From NCBI RefSeq assembly GCF_900114715.1, contig NZ_FOTY01000004.1:62001-126000 (forward strand): 64,000 nt of DNA. The letters are read 5' to 3'. Position numbers and translations under genes: made by a program. Source of the DNA: Salibacterium qingdaonense. GTDB taxonomy: Bacteria; Bacillota; Bacilli; Bacillales; Marinococcaceae. Shown here one piece after another: positions 27,407 to 36,556 of this stretch. The notes under the pieces were generated by a model. The model did not search any database and was not told where the DNA came from. It was given only the letters and a program-made list of their open reading frames with translations. How positions within the stretch are numbered: position 1 is the stretch's first letter; each line of letters begins with the position of its first letter.

Positions 27407-28819
27407 ATGACGAATCAAAATGAAGAAAACAGTCAACAAGGAATTAAAAAAATCCCCATTATGGCCGTCCTTTTGGTCGGAGCCTTTGTGGCCATATTGA
27501 ACCAGACGCTGCTTGCCACCGCTCTGCCTCCGATTATGGAGGATTTGAACATTACCGAGAGTACAGCACAGTGGCTGACGACCATTTTCATGCTTGTAAA
27601 CGGGATTATGATTCCCGTCACCGCATTTTTAATTGAGACATTTACGACAAGGCGCTTGTTTATTACAGCCATTTCTACATTTGCTGTCGGTACACTGATC
27701 TGCGGCATTGCACCGAACTTTTCGATATTAATGGTCGGCCGGGTAGTTCAGGCTTCTGCTGCAGGTATCATGATGCCGTTGATGCAGACAGTTGTTCTGC
27801 TTATCTTCCCAATTGAAAAAAGAGGGCAGGCGATGGGATTTCTGGGGCTCGTTATTGCTTTTGCGCCCGCTATCGGCCCGACATTGTCCGGGTTCATGGT
27901 CGACCACTTCCACTGGCGGACGCTCTTTTATATTGTGTTCCCAATTGCTGTTATTGATATCTTCGTTGCATATTTTGTTCTGAAAAACGTCACTGAGCGC
28001 CACTTTCCGAAAGTGGACATTACATCCATTCTTTGGTCCACTCTTGGTTTTGGAGGCGTTTTGTACGGTTTCAGTACAGCCGGGAATACAGGCTGGGCGA
28101 GTGCTCCCGTTATTGTTTCCATGGCAGTCGGTGCAGTGGCATTGATCATTTTTGGTACCCGGCAGCTGAAACTTGAAGAACCAATCTTGGAAATCAGGGT
28201 TCTCCGGTACAAAATGTTTACGCTCACGACAGCGGTCGGTATGCTTGTCTTTATGGCCATGATCGGCGCAGCCACGGTTCTTCCGATTTATATGCAGAAT
28301 TACCGTGATTTCACTGCTACCGAGTCCGGGTTGATGATGCTTCCCGGCGCTGTGTTGATGGGATTGATGTCTCCAATTACAGGGCGTATTTTTGACAAAG
28401 TGGGAGCAAAATGGCTTGCTGTTATCGGTCTTTTACTTGTCACAGTATCCAATGTAATGTACACCGTGCTTTCGACAGAAACGTCCTTTGTCTACATGAC
28501 CACATTTTATGCCATGCGGATGTTTGGTGTGGCGATGGTTATGATGCCCGTTACAACAGCCGGATTAAATGTACTGCCAAGACATTTGATTCCTCACGGT
28601 ACGGCAATGAATAATACTTTGAGGCAGGTAGCCGGTTCTATTGGCACCGCACTTCTTGTTACGGTCATGAGTACCGCAGCACTTAATCAAGGCGGTCCTG
28701 CACCGAATGTGGAAGGGTTGATTCATGGAGTGAATGTTGCGTTCTGGGTAGCTTCTATTCTTGGGGCTCTCGGTTTTGTCCTCAGTTTCTTTATTAAACA
28801 CCAAACAGCTTCCGAATAA
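27407..28819 (+). CDS. MFS drug efflux transporter (DHA2, EmrB/QacA-type)
   Basis: A 470-residue proton-coupled exporter of the DHA2 group (typically 14 spans). The first span carries the LNQTLLATALPPI sequence of this group (motif D1 region), followed by motif A in FTTRRLFIT, motif B in VGRVVQASAAGIMMPL and motif C in GLVIAFAPAIGPTLSG. AAGGAAG before the ATG overlaps the end of the regulator gene. It resembles B. subtilis LmrB and YhcA. Substrates cannot be read from sequence. The operon ends at the hairpin directly downstream. Confidence 0.92.
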   Translation: MTNQNEENSQQGIKKIPIMAVLLVGAFVAILNQTLLATALPPIMEDLNITESTAQWLTTIFMLVNGIMIPVTAFLIETFTTRRLFITAISTFAVGTLICGIAPNFSILMVGRVVQASAAGIMMPLMQTVVLLIFPIEKRGQAMGFLGLVIAFAPAIGPTLSGFMVDHFHWRTLFYIVFPIAVIDIFVAYFVLKNVTERHFPKVDITSILWSTLGFGGVLYGFSTAGNTGWASAPVIVSMAVGAVALIIFGTRQLKLEEPILEIRVLRYKMFTLTTAVGMLVFMAMIGAATVLPIYMQNYRDFTATESGLMMLPGAVLMGLMSPITGRIFDKVGAKWLAVIGLLLVTVSNVMYTVLSTETSFVYMTTFYAMRMFGVAMVMMPVTTAGLNVLPRHLIPHGTAMNNTLRQVAGSIGTALLVTVMSTAALNQGGPAPNVEGLIHGVNVAFWVASILGALGFVLSFFIKHQTASE

Positions 28820-28833
28820 ATACACCAATAAAC

Positions 28834-28869
28834 AAAGAGCCGGCCCTGCAGAAGAGTCGGCTCTTTATT
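28834..28869 (+). terminator. Intrinsic terminator
   Basis: Stem AAAGAGCCGGC / AGTCGGCTCTTT with one mismatch, loop of about 10 bases, T-rich tail. Confidence 0.85.
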
Positions 28870-29032
28870 TATCAACATTTATAAACAAAAGAAAAAACCT
28901 GAAAAACGGCGATAAACTTCAGAATGCGGCTGTCTATATCAGCAAAAATGGTACAATAGAAACCAAAACCACCAAGCGTCCTGATAGTTATTTATCGTGA
29001 CGTTTCCAACGTTTGATCGAGGAGGAGATACC

Positions 29033-29839
29033 ATGGCGGAAAAACTGAAAGGCAGAAAAATCATGCTCGCCGCTTCCAGAAAAACAGAAGAAATGACGGC
29101 ATTGATTGAAAAGCAGGGGGGAGAAGCAGTCGTCTGCCCGTTACAGGGAACAACATCTCCAGCAGAAGACGAAGTCAAGCCGGTGCTGCAGGAAGTAATC
29201 GAGAAAAAACCAGATTGGTTCATTTTCATGACTGGTATGGGAACCGATAGTCTGTTCGAATTCGCAGAGAAAGCGGGGGAGAGGGAGGCACTTGTTATCT
29301 CTGTAAAAAGAGCAAACGTTGCCGCAAGAGGATATAAAACAACTTCCGCCCTGAAACAGATACAGCTTGTCCCGGACGCACGGGATGATGATGGCACGAT
29401 TGACGGACTGATCCGGGCGCTTGAACCAATGGATTTCCACGGTAAAACAGCCGCGGTTCAACTTCACGGCATCGCGTCGCCAAAACTGAATGCGTTTCTT
29501 TATGATAAAGGAGCAGCGGAGATCGTGGAATTATATCCATATAAATATTCCGCCCCGGAAGAAGCTGTCCTTGAGCCGGCACTCACCAGCATTTTGGCAG
29601 GATCTTATGATGCAGTTTGTTTTACGACACAGATGCAGGTGCACTCTCTGTTCCGCTACGCCAAACAGCAGTATAAAGAAAAGGAGCTCGCCGGGATGCT
29701 GATGAGCACTACCGCTGCAACAGCTGTTGGAAAAGTGACGGCAGAAGCGTTAAGAGAAGAAGGAGTGACAAGAATTGTGGCGCCTGAAAATGAACGAATG
29801 GGAGCAATGATCATGGAACTCGGCTCGTTCTATTCCTGA
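29033..29839 (+). CDS. Uroporphyrinogen-III synthase family protein (HemD-like)
   Basis: A 268-residue protein of the HemD fold, which cyclises hydroxymethylbilane to uroporphyrinogen III, the precursor of heme and siroheme. GGAGGAGAT precedes the ATG at 29033. Family features are the start GRKIMLAASRKTEEMTALIE, PDWFIFMTGMGTD, HGIASPKLNAFLYDKGA, LYPYKYSAPEE, DAVCFTTQMQVHSLF and TAATAVGKVTAEALRE. The biosynthetic hemD normally sits in hemAXCDBL, so this may be a second copy. Stand-alone copies in Bacillaceae are often near siroheme enzymes; here molybdate genes are adjacent and cysJI is 22 kb away. It overlaps mobA by 10 bases, tail to tail. Confidence 0.85.
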   Translation: MAEKLKGRKIMLAASRKTEEMTALIEKQGGEAVVCPLQGTTSPAEDEVKPVLQEVIEKKPDWFIFMTGMGTDSLFEFAEKAGEREALVISVKRANVAARGYKTTSALKQIQLVPDARDDDGTIDGLIRALEPMDFHGKTAAVQLHGIASPKLNAFLYDKGAAEIVELYPYKYSAPEEAVLEPALTSILAGSYDAVCFTTQMQVHSLFRYAKQQYKEKELAGMLMSTTAATAVGKVTAEALREEGVTRIVAPENERMGAMIMELGSFYS

Positions 29840-30408
29840 GAAGGGTTCCAGTCCGTTTTTCTGTTAATATTAATAAACACAGGTTCTGTGTCAGAAAAAG
29901 AAAGATAGAATGGACGGATCTGCTCAAGAAGCGGCAGCATGCTTCGCTCTCCTTCCTGCAGCACACACTCGGCCTGTGCATATACACTACGATGGTAAAT
30001 ACCGTGGACAGGGTGGATGCGTCCGCCCGATACAGGGATGAGGGCATTATAGTCCGGAATCCTGCGGGAAGCATGGCCAAGCATGTGCCTCACAAATCCG
30101 GTATGAACCCAGGGAACATCGGCGGGAAGCATAAAGATGGATTCAAACGCAGGAAGCATCTCTATCGAGCTGTACAGACCGTACAACGGTCCTTGATATT
30201 CCTCCTTTTCAACGAGAATGCGCGCTGCGGGTTCACGGAATTGGGAGGAAAGTATCCTGTTTGTCAATAGATACGCCGTAAGGTCCGCCGACAAAAAGGA
30301 ATGCAGACTCCGTTCATACAAGTGCTGCCCTTGAAACGTCTCAAAGATCTTCTGCGTGCCGTAACGAGATGATTTCCCGCCGCACAATACCACACCAGCT
30401 GTTTTCAT
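29830..30408 (-). CDS. mobA: Molybdenum cofactor guanylyltransferase
   Basis: A 192-residue nucleotidyltransferase that attaches GMP to molybdopterin to make the bis-MGD form used by nitrate and formate dehydrogenases. The GTP-binding signature LCGGKSSRYG lies at residues 8-17 (family LAGGxSxRMG) with the later FMLPADVPWV as the metal-binding strand. GGAGGGAG precedes the ATG. It follows modB by 12 bases and is the last gene of modA-modB-mobA. The presence of MobA implies that the organism has a bis-MGD enzyme elsewhere. Confidence 0.88.
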   Translation of the reverse strand: MKTAGVVLCGGKSSRYGTQKIFETFQGQHLYERSLHSFLSADLTAYLLTNRILSSQFREPAARILVEKEEYQGPLYGLYSSIEMLPAFESIFMLPADVPWVHTGFVRHMLGHASRRIPDYNALIPVSGGRIHPVHGIYHRSVYAQAECVLQEGERSMLPLLEQIRPFYLSFSDTEPVFININRKTDWNPSQE

Positions 30409-30420
30409 GAAGCTCCCTCC

Positions 30421-31083
30421 TTAGATGCTCCATTTCCTCAGTACAAACAACAGAGAAAAAGATAGAACCACCACCGACGCCACCCAGGCCCATGCCAGCG
30501 CCATTTGATTTGATTCCATTGCTGTAAACACGGCAATCGGTACGGTCCGGGTGACGCCGGGAAGGTTCCCGGCAAACATAAATGTCGCCCCGAATTCACC
30601 AAGCGCTCTCGTGAAACTGAGAATAACGCCGGAGAGAACCGCCCGGAAACTGAGTGGCAGAGATATATATAGAAATACCTTCCATTCATTGGCACCGTCG
30701 GTCCGTGCGGCATGTTCAATATTTTCATCGACCTGCTGAAGACCGGTTTTTACCGATTGATACATAAATGGAAAAGCTACCACAGCTGCTGCCAGTACCG
30801 CAGCCCACCACGTAAACATCAGGGACTGATTAAACAGCGTTTCAAAGATACGTCCGACCACATGCTGGTTTCCAAAAATAATGATAAGCAGAAACCCTGT
30901 TACTGTAGGGGGAAGGACCGTTGGCAGCAAAAAAATAGTTTCGAAAAACGTTTTTCCAAAAAATGTTCTGCCTTTCATGAGACCAGCTGCAGCAATGCCT
31001 CCAAGCAGCACAACGACCAGAGCAGCTGCTGCGGTTTGAACGGAAAGAAGTACGGGGTCCCAAAAAGAAATCGTATACAGCAT
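30421..31083 (-). CDS. modB: Molybdate ABC transporter permease
   Basis: A 220-residue integral membrane subunit of the molybdate importer. Five or six hydrophobic spans are evident, and the permease EAA-type loop reads EHAARTDGANEWKVFLYISLP, the contact site for the ATPase. Further family features are FLLPTVLPPTVTGFLL and RALGEFGATFMFAGNLPG. Its ATG overlaps the modA stop by one base (TAATG). No modC ATPase gene is in the cluster. Confidence 0.93.
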   Translation of the reverse strand: MLYTISFWDPVLLSVQTAAAALVVVLLGGIAAAGLMKGRTFFGKTFFETIFLLPTVLPPTVTGFLLIIIFGNQHVVGRIFETLFNQSLMFTWWAAVLAAAVVAFPFMYQSVKTGLQQVDENIEHAARTDGANEWKVFLYISLPLSFRAVLSGVILSFTRALGEFGATFMFAGNLPGVTRTVPIAVFTAMESNQMALAWAWVASVVVLSFSLLFVLRKWSI

Positions 31084-31880
31084 TATTTAATCGTCTCCGT
31101 TTCAAACCCGTACTCCGAAACAATGTCCGGTATTTTATCACTGGTCAGAAAAGCAAGCAGTTCCTGCGACTCTTTTTTATGTTTTGTTCCTGTTACAATG
31201 CCTGCCGGATAAATAATCGGCGTGACAGCGCCCTCTTTTATTTCTTTCACTACCTGTACATTACCGGACACCAGGGCATCGGTTTTATAAACAAAACCGG
31301 CATCTACATTTCCATTTTCCACGTAGGTTAAAACTTGACGGACATTTTTTGCCCGCACAAGCTGGTTTTCGATCTCGTTCCATATTCCGTAATACTCGAG
31401 TGCCTCTTTAGCATAAGCACCAGCTGGAACACTTTCCGGAACACCGGCAGCCGTTTTCAACCCGACGGTCGTCAGATCCTCGACACGGGTAATAGATGAA
31501 GAAACCTCTGCCGGGGTGATGAGTACCAGCCGGTTTTTCATTATCTTTTGTGTATCTGCTTTTCTCATCCGTTCTTTTTGAATCAGCTCCTTGACGTGAT
31601 CTTCAGAAGCCGATATAAACACATCGACAGGTGCTCCGCGCGCAATCTGCTGTTTCAGCGAGCCTGACGATCCAAAGTGAAAGGTAAGTTCTACATCGGG
31701 ATGCTCTTTCTCAAACGTCTCTCTTATGTCTCTCATAACATCCTGAAGACTGCTTGCTGCTGCCACCACTAATTCCGTCTGATCATGACCTTGTGCCGGT
31801 TCCCCGGCCCGGCAGGCAGAAAGCATCAGCAGGATCCCCGGCAGAAACAGAGCATTCCTTAACAATCGTCTCCCAGCCAA
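31083..31880 (-). CDS. modA: Molybdate-binding lipoprotein
   Basis: Substrate-binding subunit of the molybdate ABC importer, anchored outside the membrane by a lipid. The frame is open back to an ATG at 31946, but a TTG at 31880, preceded by GGAGGAAAGAAGG, yields a textbook lipoprotein signal: AGRRLLR, a hydrophobic core NALFLPGILL, and the lipobox LSAC. I prefer it (265 residues); the longer form would put 22 basic residues before the signal. Family features are ELVVAAASSLQDVM, FHFGSSGSLKQQIARGAPVD and VFISAS, which supply the oxyanion-binding serines. Operon order is modA-modB-mobA. Confidence 0.88.
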   Translation of the reverse strand: MAGRRLLRNALFLPGILLMLSACRAGEPAQGHDQTELVVAAASSLQDVMRDIRETFEKEHPDVELTFHFGSSGSLKQQIARGAPVDVFISASEDHVKELIQKERMRKADTQKIMKNRLVLITPAEVSSSITRVEDLTTVGLKTAAGVPESVPAGAYAKEALEYYGIWNEIENQLVRAKNVRQVLTYVENGNVDAGFVYKTDALVSGNVQVVKEIKEGAVTPIIYPAGIVTGTKHKKESQELLAFLTSDKIPDIVSEYGFETETIK

Positions 31881-32089
31881 TAGCGGACCTTCTTTCCTCC
31901 GGATTTTTCTAAACGTTGCTCTACATCTAATCATATCTATCACCATGTTTCAACCCCCCAGCCCCGTTGAAAAGGCTTTACTGAACAAAAAAATCACAAA
32001 TAGTGTGAGTATTTCTCAAATTTATCTACATTTTAGTCCGGGGATTTAGTATGATTTGAATATACATCGCAGGGAGGAGGGGAAGTAAA

Positions 32090-35000
32090 ATGGCAAAAAA
32101 GTCTGTCATCATTATTTCTATCTTCCTTTTCAGTCTGCTTTGGACAGGCAGGATCGCAGCATCAGTTGAGCTGGAAGAGGGGAAACACCGCTACGAAATC
32201 CCGGAGAATATGGAAGTTCTCGAAGACGAGGACGGAGAGTGGACGGTGGAAGACGTCACCTCACCACCGGTTGCAAAGAGGTTTAAAAACAATTCGGCAG
32301 CCATACCAAACTACGGTTACACCGATTCAAATTACTGGGTTCGTTATGAGGTGTACAATACGTCCACGAAAACAGACTGGGTACTGGAAATCGCCTATCC
32401 TCCGCACGATTCCATCTCCCTGTACCAATCAGAAGGACGGGATTTCAAACTGATTGAAAAGGCAGGCGACCTTCATCCATTCCATGACCGTACCCGCAGC
32501 CACCGCAATTTTGCGTTTGATCTATCGGTTCCTTCCGGTTCCAGTGCCGTCTACTACCTGAAATTTGATACTCAAGGAGCAATGCAGCTTCCCATTACAT
32601 TGTGGGAAAAGGACGCTTTCAGCGAGAAGAGCCAGATGGAATACCTGATTCTCGGGTTATATTACGGACTGGCCTTCGTCATGATTTTATATAACTTATT
32701 TTTATATTTTTCCCTTCGCTTTCACAGTTATTTATGGTATGTCCTGTTTATTTTAAGTCTTGTTTTTACTCATTTGACGCTGAACGGCACCGCCTATCAG
32801 TTTCTGTGGCCGGAAAGCAGCTGGTGGAACAACCGGGCCATCGTTTTTTTTATGGGAGCGTCGCAGGCGTTTGCTCTCCTGTTTGCTAAAAGCTTTCTCC
32901 ATGTAAAAGGATCAATGCCCCGCCTCAACACACTGCTGTCGGTCACAGCTGTATCTCAGTTTATGATTCTCGGCCTGTTAATGATAAGTTATACGGCAGC
33001 GTTGAACCTCGTCATTTTCTCTGCGGTGCTGCTTGTGATTATCGTACTGACTACCACAGGATTACGCTGGAAGGACGGGTACCGTCCCGCCCGCTTCTTT
33101 TTTATCGGATGGGTCATTTTTTTGACAGGGGTGCTGACCTCTTCGCTTGCTGATGCCGGTCTGATACCCGTGACCTTTTATACGAAATATGCGTCCCAGA
33201 TCGGAGCGGCGCTCGAAGTTGTGCTGTTCTCCCTTGCACTTGCCGATAAGTTCAATACGCTCCGCACGGAAAAAGAGAAGGCTGAACGAGAAGCCAGAGA
33301 AAGCCGGGAACAAGCTGTGGAACAGTTAAAAAAAGCGAATAAGCTGAAAGACGAATTTCTGGCTAATACGTCCCACGAGCTGCGAACCCCTCTGCACGGT
33401 ATAATAGGAATTGCTGAATCGATTTACGAGGGGGCCGCCGATACTTCCACCACCGGACTGCAGCAGCATGTATCCATGATTATCCGAAGCGGGAGACGCT
33501 TGTCCAGTCTCGTTGACGATCTGCTGGATATGAGCAGGCTGCGGCATAAAGAAATGGAGATTCACCGCACGCCGGTTTCGTTATATGATACCGTACAAGT
33601 AGTACTTTCCATATCCGAACCTCTTCTGCAGGGAAAGCGCGTCTTTGTTATTCATCGTATTCCGGAACGTCTCCCACTCGTTTCTGCCGATGAGAACCGT
33701 CTGCAGCAGATTCTTCATAACATCATCGGCAATGCCGTGAAATTTACGGAACAAGGCACAATCACCATCAGTGCAGTAAGAAGCGGCAGCGAAATCAAGT
33801 TAACCGTTCAGGATACCGGAATCGGTATGACAAAAGAAGAGACATCTAATGTGTTTCAGGAATTCGAACAAGGGGCTTCAACCCGGGAACAATATCCCGG
33901 AGGCACCGGCCTGGGGCTTAGTATTACAAAAAAGCTGGTGGAACTGCACGACGGTTCGATCCATCTGGATTCAGAGAAAAACACAGGGACAACCGTTACG
34001 GTTTTTCTCCCGGTATCCCGTGAATCCGGATCCACATGCACTGTCCGTAAAACTCCTGCGCTGCTTGTGGGAGATACCGGCGCAGCCTCTTTTACAATGA
34101 CACATTCTGTTTCACTGGAAAAGGGCCGCATTCTCATTGCCGATGATGAACCTGTTAACCTTCAAGTCCTTTGGAATCAGCTCACCTCAGACGGTTATCA
34201 GGTAACAGCAGTGAGCAACGGGCGGGAGGTCATGGAAATAATGGAAGTAGACAGCCGTTATGATTTACTTATTCTAGATGTCATGATGCCGGAACTATCC
34301 GGACTTGAAGTCACCCGCCGGCTGCGTGAACGTTTCACCCTGACTGAAATGCCGATTCTCATTCTTACTGCCCGCAACCAAATGGAGCATCTTGTCGCAA
34401 CGTTTGCCGCGGGTGCCAATGATTATCTGGCCAAGCCGTATAATAAAGAAGAATTAGCGGCCAGAGCGGAAACACTGGTCGTTCTATCCCGGGTAATGAA
34501 AGAAGTGAAAGAGAAACAGGATTCTCTCAAACAGGTGAATGAAGAATTGGCTGTTCTGAATCTGGAACTGGAAGATCGTGTGAAACGAAGAACTGTCGAG
34601 CTGGAACATAAAACGGATGAACTACTGCGTATGGAACAGTCACGCCGCCATCTCTTAACCAATATTTCACATGAACTCGGAACACCGATGACGTCACTGC
34701 AGGGATATGTCAAAGCGATGATGGACGGGGTTATTGCTGCAGGGGACTTCCACTATTTACAGCTTATATATAAGAAAACCTTATTTCTTGACCGTTTAAT
34801 TCAGGATTTATATGATTTATCAAAGCTGGAAGCCAGACAGGTCCGCTTTCACTGGGAATGGATCAGCATCCCGATATTTACGTCCAGGTTTTTATCAACA
34901 TTCAAAGAAGAAGTGGAATCGCGCAGGTTGAGCTTTTCGCTCGAAGACAAAACGGATATTTTTAATAATAAGGAATACCTTTTCACTGACCTGGATCGTC

Positions 35001-35401
35001 TTGAACAGGTGATGCTCAATCTTATCCAAAACGCCGGTAACTATACAAACGAAGGGGATTCCGTTCACATTGAAATCATGCCATCGGTCTGTTTTATCAG
35101 CGGAAGTAGTGATACAAAACGGAGTCGGACTGGAGTGGAAAACCGGCACATTATCATTGGAATCCATGACAGTGGGAGCGGTATTGCACCGGAATCGCTT
35201 CCTTATATCTTTGAACGTTTTTTCCGCGGCGGATCGACCGGAAATAAAAGCAGTGAAAGCTCCGGCACCGGCCTTGGTCTAGCTATCTCCAAAGAAATCA
35301 TCGAGTATCATAATGGAATGATCTGGGCCCGGAGCAGGGGTGGGGAAGGTAGTTCCTTTTTCTTCATGCTCCCTCTGTACCCCGGTCCGATGACAACATA
35401 A
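32090..35401 (+). CDS. 7TMR-DISM hybrid sensor histidine kinase with two kinase cores
   Basis: An 1103-residue membrane sensor. Order: signal peptide (1-24), extracellular DISMED2-type sensor (about 30-165), seven-span 7TMR-DISM block (about 180-385), coiled linker, HisKA with the phospho-acceptor His in NTSHELRTP (near 430), HATPase (NAVKFTEQG, DTGIGM, GGTGLGLSI; about 540-650), receiver (ILIADDEPVN at 680, phospho-acceptor Asp in LLILDVMMPE near 732, Lys in AKPY), a second coiled coil, a second HisKA (NISHELGTP, His near 861) and a second HATPase (NLIQNAGNYTN, DSGSGI, GTGLGLAI; about 960-1098). GGGAGGAGGGG precedes the ATG. The next gene is a response regulator, its probable partner. The signal is unknown; DISMED2 domains often bind carbohydrates. 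Confidence 0.92.
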   Translation: MAKKSVIIISIFLFSLLWTGRIAASVELEEGKHRYEIPENMEVLEDEDGEWTVEDVTSPPVAKRFKNNSAAIPNYGYTDSNYWVRYEVYNTSTKTDWVLEIAYPPHDSISLYQSEGRDFKLIEKAGDLHPFHDRTRSHRNFAFDLSVPSGSSAVYYLKFDTQGAMQLPITLWEKDAFSEKSQMEYLILGLYYGLAFVMILYNLFLYFSLRFHSYLWYVLFILSLVFTHLTLNGTAYQFLWPESSWWNNRAIVFFMGASQAFALLFAKSFLHVKGSMPRLNTLLSVTAVSQFMILGLLMISYTAALNLVIFSAVLLVIIVLTTTGLRWKDGYRPARFFFIGWVIFLTGVLTSSLADAGLIPVTFYTKYASQIGAALEVVLFSLALADKFNTLRTEKEKAEREARESREQAVEQLKKANKLKDEFLANTSHELRTPLHGIIGIAESIYEGAADTSTTGLQQHVSMIIRSGRRLSSLVDDLLDMSRLRHKEMEIHRTPVSLYDTVQVVLSISEPLLQGKRVFVIHRIPERLPLVSADENRLQQILHNIIGNAVKFTEQGTITISAVRSGSEIKLTVQDTGIGMTKEETSNVFQEFEQGASTREQYPGGTGLGLSITKKLVELHDGSIHLDSEKNTGTTVTVFLPVSRESGSTCTVRKTPALLVGDTGAASFTMTHSVSLEKGRILIADDEPVNLQVLWNQLTSDGYQVTAVSNGREVMEIMEVDSRYDLLILDVMMPELSGLEVTRRLRERFTLTEMPILILTARNQMEHLVATFAAGANDYLAKPYNKEELAARAETLVVLSRVMKEVKEKQDSLKQVNEELAVLNLELEDRVKRRTVELEHKTDELLRMEQSRRHLLTNISHELGTPMTSLQGYVKAMMDGVIAAGDFHYLQLIYKKTLFLDRLIQDLYDLSKLEARQVRFHWEWISIPIFTSRFLSTFKEEVESRRLSFSLEDKTDIFNNKEYLFTDLDRLEQVMLNLIQNAGNYTNEGDSVHIEIMPSVCFISGSSDTKRSRTGVENRHIIIGIHDSGSGIAPESLPYIFERFFRGGSTGNKSSESSGTGLGLAISKEIIEYHNGMIWARSRGGEGSSFFFMLPLYPGPMTT

Positions 35402-35420
35402 GCAAAGGATGGATAACGAG

Positions 35421-36119
35421 ATGGAGAGGAAAAAGATACTGATTGTAGAAGACGAAGAGGATATCCGCAATTTAATAACACTGTATCTGGAAAGCCGGTA
35501 TCAAATAATCAGCACTTCCAACGGCAGCGACGTTCTTTTGCTGCAAAAGGACCACCGTCCGGACCTGATCCTCCTGGATGTCATGCTTCCCGGCAAAAGC
35601 GGCATGGAAATCTGTGAAGAAATACGGGAACAGGATAAGGAAACGCCGATATTGTTTTTAAGTGCGAAACGGGAATTTGAAGATAAAATACAGGGCCTTG
35701 AAACCGGAGCCGATGATTACATTACCAAACCTTTTGATCCCGGAGAGTTAATGGCAAGAGTACAGGCCCATCTTCGCAGAAATGACATCAATAATCAGCA
35801 GGGCAGCCAGCCGGATAACATACTGAGCGCAGGGAATCTGGAAATTGATCTGGACAGTTTCACACTGAAACGCAAGGGAGAAGTCCTCCACCTTTTCGCA
35901 AAAGAAATGCAGCTTTTGCTTGTGCTCGCCCGGCACCCGAACCAGGTGTTCAGCATTGAACAATTGTATGACAACGTGTGGGGCGCCGACCGTTTCGGTG
36001 ATTTAAAAACAGTCTCCGTCCATATAAGCAGGTTAAGAAAAAAAATTGAAGAAGATCCGTCCCGCCCCTTATATATTAAAACGGTCCGGGGATTTGGATA
36101 CAAGTTCCATAAACCGTGA
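35421..36119 (+). CDS. OmpR/PhoB-family response regulator
   Basis: A 232-residue DNA-binding regulator. AAAGG at 35404-35408 with about 12 bases of spacing favours the ATG at 35421; the ATG at 35409 lies almost inside that site. The receiver domain (1-115) has the acidic pair in VEDEED, the phospho-acceptor Asp in LILLDVMLP and the Lys in ITKPFDP. A winged-helix Trans_reg_C domain (about 130-230) follows, with LFAKEMQLLLVLARHPNQVF, LYDNVWGADRFGDLKTVSVHISRLRKK and VRGFGYKF. It starts 20 bases after the hybrid kinase, so the two form a two-gene signalling operon. Confidence 0.93.
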   Translation: MERKKILIVEDEEDIRNLITLYLESRYQIISTSNGSDVLLLQKDHRPDLILLDVMLPGKSGMEICEEIREQDKETPILFLSAKREFEDKIQGLETGADDYITKPFDPGELMARVQAHLRRNDINNQQGSQPDNILSAGNLEIDLDSFTLKRKGEVLHLFAKEMQLLLVLARHPNQVFSIEQLYDNVWGADRFGDLKTVSVHISRLRKKIEEDPSRPLYIKTVRGFGYKFHKP

Positions 36120-36249
36120 AGAAAATTTAAAATTTTTATTGCTGTTTTACCCCATTTTAACCTGTTTTCTTTATTATTAGAATGAGAGAAAAGAGAGCTT
36201 CGTGAAAAAAGCAGCAGGATAGAATTCAATCATTCGGAGGAGAATAGAA

Positions 36250-36396
36250 ATGAGTCAATCACATTATCATACTCCTTTAGACAGGGAATGGGTGGAATTA
36301 ATGAAAATGGCAAGAGACGCCGGTATTACGAAAGAAGAAGTACAGGACTTCCTGCAAAAACAAGGTGTCTCCCGGAAGACATCCACCGTCCGGTAA
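36250..36396 (+). CDS. SinI-like anti-repressor peptide
   Basis: A 48-residue gene behind CGGAGGAG. Residues 10-39 (LDREWVELMKMARDAGITKE, then EVQDFLQKQG) closely match the helical hairpin of B. subtilis SinI (LDQEWVELM, EAKEANISPEEIRKYL), which binds and titrates the biofilm and motility repressor SinR. No sinR-like HTH gene is next to it. It follows the two-component operon after 130 bases and has its own terminator, so it may be separately expressed. A role in sporulation, biofilm or motility control is inference from the SinI family. Confidence 0.8.
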   Translation: MSQSHYHTPLDREWVELMKMARDAGITKEEVQDFLQKQGVSRKTSTVR

Positions 36397-36463
36397 CATA
36401 GCTTCCTGTTATTTTTCAGAACCCTTAAAGCTGCTGCATCAAGGGGTTTCTTGATGTCCGGGG

Positions 36464-36500
36464 AACGCTGGACGGGCCTGTCCCAGGCGTTATTTTTTTT
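36464..36500 (+). terminator. Intrinsic terminator
   Basis: Stem AACGCTGG(AC) / (GT)CCCAGGCGTT with one bulge, then eight T. Confidence 0.75.
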
Positions 36501-36556
36501 GATTAATACAAAAGAGATCAGGGTATATTCCCTGTAATGAAAGGAGGAGTTCTCTC

